Of a DNA stretch of 64,000 nucleotides, positions 56,746-64,000 are shown piece after piece. The notes under the pieces are model-generated. The model was not told where the DNA came from, searched no databases, and was given only the letters and a program-made list of their open reading frames with translations. This DNA comes from Phlegmacium glaucopus. Taxonomy: Eukaryota; Basidiomycota; Agaricomycetes; Agaricales; Cortinariaceae. The position numbers were made by a program, and so were the translations under genes. The DNA is taken from contig MU130623.1 of NCBI GenBank assembly GCA_015039465.1, positions 241,402-305,401 on the forward strand, read 5' to 3'. How positions within the stretch are numbered: position 1 is the stretch's first letter; every line of letters starts with the position of its first letter.

Positions 56746-57668
56746 AGTGGATATTTCCATATTTTCTTCTGTGAGGCTGTACCTGGATATCATAGCCATA
56801 CATATGGATTTTAAAAATACCCAATTCTTTTTTCATTTTGTATCACTCTCCTTCCAGTTGTTTGCGGAAGGTTGTCGTCTGCGGCGGGTTGATGCTGTCA
56901 CGGCATGACAGTCCTAGCAGTCCGGCAACCAATGATCATCTTTAAATCCACCTGGTATCGTTATATACCGTGAAGATTATAATAAGAACGGCAACAGCTA
57001 GGCTGCGAGATTCGGCCTCCTGAAGCTTGAAAGCCATATGTTAGCGGTTGAAACGGAGCTGGGGATAGTACCGGTGACCATTGTAAATTTGGCGATATTG
57101 CTTGCACTGAAAGTAAAGTAGTAGGACCCATAGATCTGCAGGGTTTGGGTATGTGGTACCCTCCCAAAAAAAAAAGGGCCATCCAAATGATTGCTAGCTA
57201 AGATCGGATGGGACTTGCCGTGGAACCGATTTTTATCCGAATCCGTGACCCTCGCTGTCAACGAAGAACTATAGTATGAGAGGCATTCCTAACTTCAAGT
57301 TGAATCTTCTAGCTTCCTTCTCCCCACGTTTACGTTCAACCGTTTTCTTCCCTCCCTTTTCATGGAGACACTGAGTACTTTGGTAAGACGCGAAAGCCAC
57401 CTTTCTCTCTTTCATGTCAAAATATTCACAAAAAAATTATTATCAGCAGTCGAAAGCAGGTACTAGAATCCACTCAGACAAAAGAAAAAAACCCGCTAAC
57501 CAATAAAGTCCAGGTAATAGTCCATGGCTTGCAGCACCCGCAGCAACTGCTCGTCGTCCAAAGTCAGCCGACGGTAGTACAAGGCCATTGCGTTCTTCCC
57601 CACTCGCAGGACCCGCACTCAATCGTCCGCTACTTGCTTTCACCTTGTCGAATAGCGAACAATTGTTG
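56746..57668. other. Intergenic and possible 5' exons, no gene recognised
   Basis: Contains an A10 run at about 57167-57176 and a short open stretch near 57520-57590 that is out of frame with the following ORF. It could hold a leader exon of the Ser/Thr-rich gene. Confidence 0.35.
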
Positions 57669-59180
57669 ATGATCACAACCCCACCCCTCTGCAAGCTGCA
57701 CCAAAATCTAGACTCTGCTTCTACTCAACCCTTCTGTGATGCCTGTTCATCTTCTTCCACCACCTTCGGACGGAGGAACCTTTCCACCGCCGGCATGCCT
57801 AGTAGTTCAGGACGTTCTCTATCGCTGTATGCACCGGATACTGTGCAAGCTCCATCACTATCGACAAGGACTGCTATTGCTATGCCAGAATGGGAAATAG
57901 ATCCCTTACAGAATCCTATGCCACTACGAACTCCAAAATCTCGTACGCGTCCCCAGACTTCTTCAGGCATTCCGTCCTTCCGGCCTCCTATACCTATCCT
58001 TGAGGAAGAACTAGAAGTCGATGCCGTCGAACCTTCGGCTTCAAAATCAAAAGATAACTCTTGGTATACCGCGAACCCTTACGATGTCACACCACGTTTT
58101 TCGAGGTTGGGATTATCAGCTTCCGGTGTTGTTATGCCCCTTTCTCCAAAAGAACATCGTCGATTGTCTAGCACCACTAGGACGACAAGTAACGGCAGCA
58201 CCAGCAACAGTACAAGTCCTACTACGAAACGTTTCTCAATCGTATCCGCTCGCAGTCCAAAATCGCCTCCGATATCTCCAACTCGAATATCATTGCAACC
58301 CCCAGCTCAATCTCATCCTCCATCATCAAGAACAGTCAGCGCCACCAGTTCTGAAACATCCAGTATCGCCTCTCAACGCGAAACACGAACACCTATATCC
58401 GCATCCACATCCGCTCCCAGTTTGACTAGATCGAGGAATAGTGGAGATTCATTATCAACTTCGTATGAGAGTTGTCCTCCTACGCCTCTTCCAGAGCGTA
58501 ATACAGTATTGCCTACTGAAGAAGATGAGGAGGAACGTGTGAGAGATAAGAGAGAGGTGAATGATGGGGGGATCACTGGCGGGATTGGGATTGGAGCGGT
58601 TGAGGAATTTCATGGTCACCGCTACTCTGATGTCACTCTCAAGAACGATTCAAGCGACGCTGAGACTCAGCCTGACCAAGGACTCGCCAGAATAGAACAA
58701 CCCGAAGCGCTTATATACCCTGATCCCCAACACCAGCTTCAACCACAATCAACATCAAACTCAAATCCAACCTATCAACCAACAACCAACCCTCCAATCC
58801 AAACCCCTACATTTCCAAAAGTTATCAAGAAAGGACGAGATTCCCAACGAAAACAAGTGGTCCGTGTTAAATTACAACCTGTTGACCTCGATGATTTAGA
58901 AGGTGTACAATCTTCTTTTTCTACTGTGGGTATAAAGACGACGGCAGAGCCGATGACAGCGATAACCACGACGGTGACGGCGACTGCAACGACAACGATG
59001 ACACCATTGACAACACCAACAATATCAACAACAAAGGCAGAGGTGGGGGAGAGGGAGGAGGAGGTGACAGTAGACTCGGAAGAAACACTCACCAATGTAC
59101 CACCTCTTCCAAGCCCGATCTTGAAGAAAAAAAAGTCGACGTTCAAAAGCATATGGAAAAGCTTCTTTGGGAGACGTTAG
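57669..59180 (+). CDS. Ser/Thr-rich protein with basic C-terminal tail; unknown
   Basis: The frame is open from 57588, but the first ATG is at 57669 (MITTPPLCKLHQNLDSASTQ); about 503 residues. Low complexity dominates: Ser/Pro/Thr runs (TTRTTSNGSTSNSTSPTTKR), Gln/Thr/Pro stretches and a Thr-repeat region near residue 450. More structured islands are MPEWEIDPLQNPMPLRTPKS, NSWYTANPYDVTPRFSRLGL and the C-terminus PPLPSPILKKKKSTFKSIWK-SFFGRR, a basic amphipathic tail that could bind membrane or phosphoinositide. Many SP/TP sites suggest phosphorylation. I recognise no family; it is probably a basidiomycete-restricted regulator or cortical protein. Confidence 0.65.
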   Translation: MITTPPLCKLHQNLDSASTQPFCDACSSSSTTFGRRNLSTAGMPSSSGRSLSLYAPDTVQAPSLSTRTAIAMPEWEIDPLQNPMPLRTPKSRTRPQTSSGIPSFRPPIPILEEELEVDAVEPSASKSKDNSWYTANPYDVTPRFSRLGLSASGVVMPLSPKEHRRLSSTTRTTSNGSTSNSTSPTTKRFSIVSARSPKSPPISPTRISLQPPAQSHPPSSRTVSATSSETSSIASQRETRTPISASTSAPSLTRSRNSGDSLSTSYESCPPTPLPERNTVLPTEEDEEERVRDKREVNDGGITGGIGIGAVEEFHGHRYSDVTLKNDSSDAETQPDQGLARIEQPEALIYPDPQHQLQPQSTSNSNPTYQPTTNPPIQTPTFPKVIKKGRDSQRKQVVRVKLQPVDLDDLEGVQSSFSTVGIKTTAEPMTAITTTVTATATTTMTPLTTPTISTTKAEVGEREEEVTVDSEETLTNVPPLPSPILKKKKSTFKSIWKSFFGRR

Positions 59181-60071
59181 TGTGGCGGTGGTGGTGGTGT
59201 TCGTACAAAATACTTGATACGAAGATACGCGAAAAGATGAGAGACAAATGTTGGGGGATGATGGTGCGAGGAATTTTTGTTGTTTTTTTTTTCTTTTTAA
59301 GAAGTTAGGGTGGAATTCAGGAGGATTTGGATGGTTTGGAAAGGGGGGCCGTTGGAAGGCTTGGATGGTATATGAAGCACTAGAAGGATTGCAGGTTTTG
59401 CAGACTTCAAGTTTGGAACACTTTTTGGAACACGGAAAATAATAATAATAAAGTATAATAAGAAAAAAAAGAAACAAAAAAAGACGGTTCATTTACTTTT
59501 TTTTTACTTTACGGTTTCTGTACATATAAATGAATAACTCTTCACACTCGTTATCCTTTTTTTTGTCATTTTATTATTACCGTAAAATATAGACGACTCG
59601 GATTTTGGCAGTTTTCTTTTTTACTATGTATATATATACCAGTCAGGGCTGTTAGAGTCGAATTCGATTTCCCCCGTTATTTTTGTTATGGGGGGGTTTG
59701 GTGATAATGATAAATGAGGCTTATATACCATTCATGGTATATATATTTCCCAATTTACTTGGGGTGATTATCGTAGGCAAGGTGAAAATCACTGGATCCT
59801 GCGTCAGATATCCCAGGGACAGCTATCGGTTGGGGAAGCAGAAGTTCGAGCTCAAGCAAGACTTGATGATAAAAAGCCAGTTGTAGCATATTCATTGTAT
59901 CCCATTAAATCTACAAATATTCGTGAATGTAGCGCAAGTAACAAAAGCATGAGGAGATCAAGAGAAGCAAACAAGCAAACAAAAAAAAACAAGTTCGAAA
60001 TTGACCAAACCAACGCAGAACCAACCCTTTCAAGACTTGGACTACTTTTCGTAACGACGGTGTCTCATCCT
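59181..60071. other. 3' region between convergent genes
   Basis: AT-rich spacer with T and A runs (for example around 59275-59300 and 59460-59510), candidate AATAATAATAAAG polyadenylation signals near 59440-59450, and the hairpin at 59722-59743. No gene. Confidence 0.5.
59722..59743. terminator. Perfect hairpin between convergent genes
   Basis: TATATACCAT-TC-ATGGTATATA: 10-bp perfect arms with a 2-nt loop, midway between the convergent Ser/Thr-rich and PQ-loop genes. A role in 3'-end formation is only inferred. Confidence 0.35.
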
Positions 60072-61438
60072 CTATCTTCTTCTACCTTGGGATCTAATAG
60101 GGCTGGTATCGCCTTCCGTTGCAGATTCATAAGCAGGAGGAGTAATTACGGTTTCTTGGTCGTACTGCACTTCGTCTGTATCGATTGTGGGATAGATGAG
60201 AGGATCCAGTGGATTTCCGAAATCATCGATGCCTAGTCTGTCTTGTCGGATCTTCCAAAAGCAGCACATGACGAGAAGACAGCCTTGCAAGACAGCGGCC
60301 ACGGCAAATGTGATCCAACCTATATAATAATAATAATAATAAAAGAAGACATAAGACTCGCGTTTTTTTTCTCCAAAGAGTAAAAGAAGAAACGCACTAG
60401 TCCAATTTGTGCCTTTTCGAAGAGCGATACTGGTGACCATGAGTATACCTCCTGGAGTTTGAATCAACATCATGGGTATACTCAAAGCTCCAACGAGTTT
60501 CATTCTATACGTGTGTAATATCTGAGGTGCGTATTGGACGGCAGCGAGGAGAGCTGAGCTGACGCCTAGGAAGGTGGCCCATGAAGAGATCCGGGGAGGT
60601 AGAGAGCCTTCTGGGGAAAGCGTCGATGTCGAGAGAAGGTAGACTGTCGTTATGAAGCAAGTGAGACTACAAGGGTTGGGTTAAAAAAAATTGTATTTTC
60701 ATTGCAAGAGAGGAATAAAAGTACGAACAGGTGGATAACGGAGATCCATGCCACTATAATAGACAAACCCCACTCTGTGCTCTTGACACGCGTCTTGGTA
60801 TGAAGCAGGGGTTGTAGTTCAGGTTCGTCCACCACATTTTCGTCGACATATCTGAGATGCAATGGATAATATATCATATACAGCACAAATCTACACCAAG
60901 CCCTCAATTCAGAAGTTGAAAATGTGAAAGGAAGCAATAAAGGAGAGACGCACATAACGCTAAAACAGAACCACTGAATGCCCACTTGTACTATCCCAGC
61001 TACAATTTCAGCACAGCTCCCGAAACTCTATAACAATTTTGCATCCCAAATCAGGGATTTATATTCTAGAAAGCACATCAAAGGATGTAACCAACCACGA
61101 CGCGACAGCATTTCACGATTTCGGCTTGTAAAGTGATCCTATATAAAAGAGTTATCGAAACAGTTGTGGATGATTTGGAAAGAACAAACTCACATGTTAA
61201 ACATCGTAGCAGCAGAAGAGGTCGTTCCTAGTAACAAAAACACTGGGCTGAACCCTTCGGATGACTTTGCATTGATGATGCGGAAGTGTTGGGGTAGATA
61301 TGAGATTATGAGGCCACAACAAAGGCCAAAGGTTAACAAATCATTGAACCAGTCATGACGCTAAAATATTTTTGTTGAGTATCAACCCAGAATGAAAGAG
61401 ATATCGGACGTACTTACTGGGATACAGGTCTCCGACAT
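60072..61438 (-). CDS. PQ-loop repeat membrane protein
   Basis: Start MSETCIP at 61438 followed directly by an intron (GTAAGT). Exons then read HDWFNDLLTFGLCCGLIISY-LPQHFRI (first PQ loop), ATMFNMITLQAEIVKCCR, GIVQVGIQWFCFSVM, FVLYMIYYPLHLRYVDENVV, WGLSIIVAWISVIHL, SSWATFLGVSSALLAAVQYA-PQILHTYR (second PQ loop), MLIQTPGGILMVTSIALRKG, GCLLVMCCFWKIRQDRLGID, and a cytosolic acidic tail with PPAYESATEG ending at 60072. Two PQ motifs with about seven membrane segments define the PQ-loop family, which includes lysosomal/vacuolar amino-acid and cystine exporters; substrate unknown. PPAY in the tail could recruit a Nedd4-type ubiquitin ligase. Confidence 0.85.
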
Positions 61439-62141
61439 GGTGGTTCGCCTGCAACGCGTGACAGTGTCACTGGTCGGATAGTGGTCACGATGTCACGGCT
61501 ACATCACTCAGGTCACATGTGTGTGTGCAGCTGACCTCATATTGGGCTAATATTTAAAATATCAGTCCGAAAAACCATCCTTTCGAACACTGGGGCTACA
61601 TAAAGCAAGTTACACGCTACATATTCGGGTCTTCCTAAAGTCAGGAATTATCATAACCAAATCATCTCGAGGCAACATTTAACACGAGGGAGAGGGAGAG
61701 GGAGCCTCGAGTCGAGAACGTTGGAATTCAAAATTCGTTGTTCCGCTAGTATAACGTTGGCCTTGTGCGGCGTTAAGGAACTTCCACTGTTGTCCAACTT
61801 TACTCTTTAGGATACCAAAGTACCTCCCTTCGATAGGAAATTAACTGGTGTTCACCGGTGACAAGAAAAATAAATATGATATGCACCGAAGCATATAACT
61901 TGAGCAGATAGAGCGGTTGGAGAAGGATTGGGGAGTTAACGGTTAAAGTGCTCGACATTCGCAGATGTGAGGATTTATTTACGTCACAGGACGTTACCTT
62001 CTCGAAAAACTTGACGGTCGGGAATCTTCGGCTTGCAATTGGGTGGGATGAAGGAGCGTTTGTCGATCTACCAGAGACAGGAACACGCCCCAAGAGAGAT
62101 AGGATACTTCCTAATCCCACCACTGTCCAGAAGCATAAGGT
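61439..62141. other. Intergenic, no gene recognised
   Basis: PQ-loop promoter side and 3' flank of the next gene. Contains a short GGGAGA tandem run near 61690. No coding signal. Confidence 0.4.
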
Positions 62142-64000
62142 TCACGACAAGGAGCTGCTTCGACTAGGCGGAGTCACAAGGGTCGATTTAGGATACTGAG
62201 GCTGAGGTTGTTTTATCGAAGGTTGTTTTATCGAAGGAGCAGTAGATGCAACGCTAGACACAGGCGCAACAGGAGGTAATAATCCATGAATCCCAACTCC
62301 ATATCGCGTTCCATAATAATTCTCAGAATATTCAAATGGAACGTATCCAGGCCGATCTTGAGGAAAGCTTTCCCATTCTCCTGTGCTCTCTTGACGCGAG
62401 CGTCGGCTTGGGGTGTGGGACCTACGAGAACGTCGGGAGGAAGATCCTGGTGTGGGCTGTCGACCGGATTTTGGCAGTCGATTCGAGGAGGGTGTCTCGG
62501 GAATGGGTGTTGGAGTCCATGAATACAGCACAGGCTCAGGCTTTGGTGTATTTCCCCACCTCTGATCAGATGTTGGAGTCATGCGAGGTGGATCTCCCTT
62601 TACGTTCGAACTAGGCCGTACTGAAGCGGGACGATGTCGTATGGGAGCTGGACCCGAGAAGGCGGGTTTAGCGTCCTTTGGCGTCATCGGATGTGATTGA
62701 TCTCGCGTTCGGCCGGTGTTTGGGGGCAATGACGGTAACGGTTCGGGACCCCCTCTTTGTGCCAAACTAGGTTTTCGCGCTGAAGGCGTTTTCATTAAGG
62801 GAGGGGTCGAGCTAGGAGGAGCCAAAGTAGGAGTTTTTCGCGCTGGAGGTGTTTTCGACAATGTCGGGTTGCCGTCAACTCGAAACCCAGAACGCGGGTT
62901 GTCAACGTATGCTTGTGACATCTCTGGCATTCCGGTTTTTTGGGGAGATGGCGGTAATGTATCAGTTAACTGTGCGGTGTTCGGAGGATGATATGGTAAT
63001 GGTGTAGTAGTCTTGTCGGAAAATTCTGCATCAAGGTCGATTTGGGAGATACGACTCGGCGCTCTCACATGAAGGTGAGGAGTCATTTTTAAGACTGATG
63101 ATGATTCACTGTCAGAATCGAGATGATAATCAGAACGGTGGTAATCTTGACTGCGCCATACGATAGCAGGGCGGTGAGATAAACGCTTGCCGCGCCGTTC
63201 GGAAGCAGCTGGGTAGTAGTCAACAGTCACTCGCTCGTTTGAAATCCAAGGTAGAGCAGCCAGGTCATGAACGAAATTCTGAAAACGAGTCATATAAGTG
63301 TTGAAGGATATATCTGATTGAGGGGGTGTGGGGCGGTCCATTTTTGCGTAATCGGGGCCATATCCTACGCGAGCTTTAATTGCACTTATGTCGATTGAGT
63401 CTAAGGACTGAATGTCATCATATGGAGCCACAGGAGGGGCATTATAATGGAAAGGTTGTTCGGACGTAGCTGGCGGGTACGAGGGTGGAGCAGATGGGGG
63501 GAAAGTTGTGAGAGGTGGTTGGTTTGCAGGTGGCTCTTCGAGCCGACTACTGGCAGCGTAGCCCGAATCTCTGATCATCGTTGGAAGCGAATGTATCTCC
63601 TCCCCTGCTTGCTGATACTTGGAACTCTGTCTTCGGGAACCTTTGGTTGTTAATGCTTTCTTCAATCCGGTCACAAACCCTCCAACAAATCGTTTTGGAG
63701 ATTCGTTCTGGTTTATGGATCCTTTATCAGAATTACCAGCGTCACTGGGTCCGACTGTAGCTAAGAAAGGAATGCCAGGATCGACATTGAACGCAGCTGC
63801 ATTTCCCGCAAAAAGATTCGCCGGAGGCGGTGGTACTGGCGAAAGCAATTGTGAAGATGAAGGAGCTGGAGCTGGAGATAGAGGCTGGCCTGGACGGCTG
63901 ATATGAGCCGGGGTTGATTTACCAGAACTGGGCTGGCGGGCGGGCGATTCTGAGAGGAAACGAGGAGAAGGTACAAAAGCCTCCACATTTTTCTTGAGTA
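62142..64000 (-). CDS. Pro/Ser-rich protein, 5' end beyond the window; unknown
   Basis: One open frame from the right edge to 62142 (about 618 residues visible, no ATG at the edge). Pro/Ser-rich stretches (QPLSPAPAPSSSQLLSPVPP) surround a more conserved-looking block: SLDSIDISAIKARVGYGPDY, DISFNTYMTRFQNFVHDLAA-LPWISNERVTVDYYPAASER, SHRPAIVWRSQDYHRSDYH. The C-terminal third has repeated TP/SP and RRSRR elements (GSSSRRSRRSHTPSRRSRQE) and a duplicated SIKQP. It is probably disordered and multiply phosphorylated. I recognise no domain; possibly a basidiomycete-specific cytoskeletal or signalling adaptor. Confidence 0.7.
   Translation of the reverse strand, partial: LKKNVEAFVPSPRFLSESPARQPSSGKSTPAHISRPGQPLSPAPAPSSSQLLSPVPPPPANLFAGNAAAFNVDPGIPFLATVGPSDAGNSDKGSINQNESPKRFVGGFVTGLKKALTTKGSRRQSSKYQQAGEEIHSLPTMIRDSGYAASSRLEEPPANQPPLTTFPPSAPPSYPPATSEQPFHYNAPPVAPYDDIQSLDSIDISAIKARVGYGPDYAKMDRPTPPQSDISFNTYMTRFQNFVHDLAALPWISNERVTVDYYPAASERRGKRLSHRPAIVWRSQDYHRSDYHLDSDSESSSVLKMTPHLHVRAPSRISQIDLDAEFSDKTTTPLPYHPPNTAQLTDTLPPSPQKTGMPEMSQAYVDNPRSGFRVDGNPTLSKTPPARKTPTLAPPSSTPPLMKTPSARKPSLAQRGGPEPLPSLPPNTGRTRDQSHPMTPKDAKPAFSGPAPIRHRPASVRPSSNVKGDPPRMTPTSDQRWGNTPKPEPVLYSWTPTPIPETPSSNRLPKSGRQPTPGSSSRRSRRSHTPSRRSRQESTGEWESFPQDRPGYVPFEYSENYYGTRYGVGIHGLLPPVAPVSSVASTAPSIKQPSIKQPQPQYPKSTLVTPPSRSSSLS

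Overview
The window looks like nuclear DNA of a basidiomycete fungus, most likely a mushroom-forming agaricomycete. Four things support this. Genes are dense and cut by many short GT-AG introns (about 45-70 nt). The housekeeping proteins are fungal (uS8, eS17, mitochondrial ferredoxin, delta-12 desaturase). Families typical of Agaricomycetes are present (FunK1 kinase, SRPK-like kinase, A-T-R adenylate-forming reductase, sedolisin). The mobile DNA is of KDZ/CxC, Tnp2/CACTA and Ty1-copia type. I cannot name the species.

Region 1 (1-20966) is one basidiomycete-type gene of unknown function cut in two by an 18066-bp nest of transposons (1748-19813). The nest is flanked by a 5-bp target-site duplication, ACAGT. 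Without the nest and one ACAGT, the reading frame runs straight from the left exon into the right exon. Inside, left to right, are: a truncated copia copy with an A25 tract; two oppositely oriented LTR-like modules around a LINE fragment; a decayed KDZ transposase with companion ORFs on both strands; a second truncated copia copy; a DNA segment with a 50-bp hairpin and a CxC/KDZ-associated ORF fragment; and a nearly complete copia element with gag-pol on the minus strand. All eleven in-frame stops I could place in these transposon ORFs are TGA, as expected if CGA codons decayed at CpG sites.

Region 2 (21-32 kb) holds accessory genes: a FunK1 kinase, an HNH-nuclease-like protein, a decayed SRPK-type kinase and a large adenylate-forming reductase (A-T-R). 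I see no obvious partner genes for the reductase.

Region 3 (32.5-48.3 kb) is conserved core genome. uS8 and eS17 are divergently transcribed from one 392-bp intergenic space. They are followed by a Mit_KHE1 protein, a TIGR04076 protein, a hotdog-fold thioesterase, a delta-12 fatty-acid desaturase (with an 8-nt microexon and an apparent one-base frameshift), a secreted S53 peptidase and a mitochondrial [2Fe-2S] ferredoxin.

Region 4 (48.9-53.3 kb) is a CACTA-like element whose Tnp2 transposase has lost its catalytic C-terminal half, plus its second ORF.

Region 5 (54-64 kb) holds an AKAP7/ASCC1-type 2H phosphoesterase, a long Ser/Thr-rich protein, a PQ-loop membrane protein and a Pro/Ser-rich protein running off the right edge. 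No tRNA, rRNA or CRISPR array was recognised. Splice sites were read by eye. Models whose exon lengths I summed to a whole number of codons are uS8, eS17, TIGR04076 and ferredoxin; the others have approximate internal exon boundaries.
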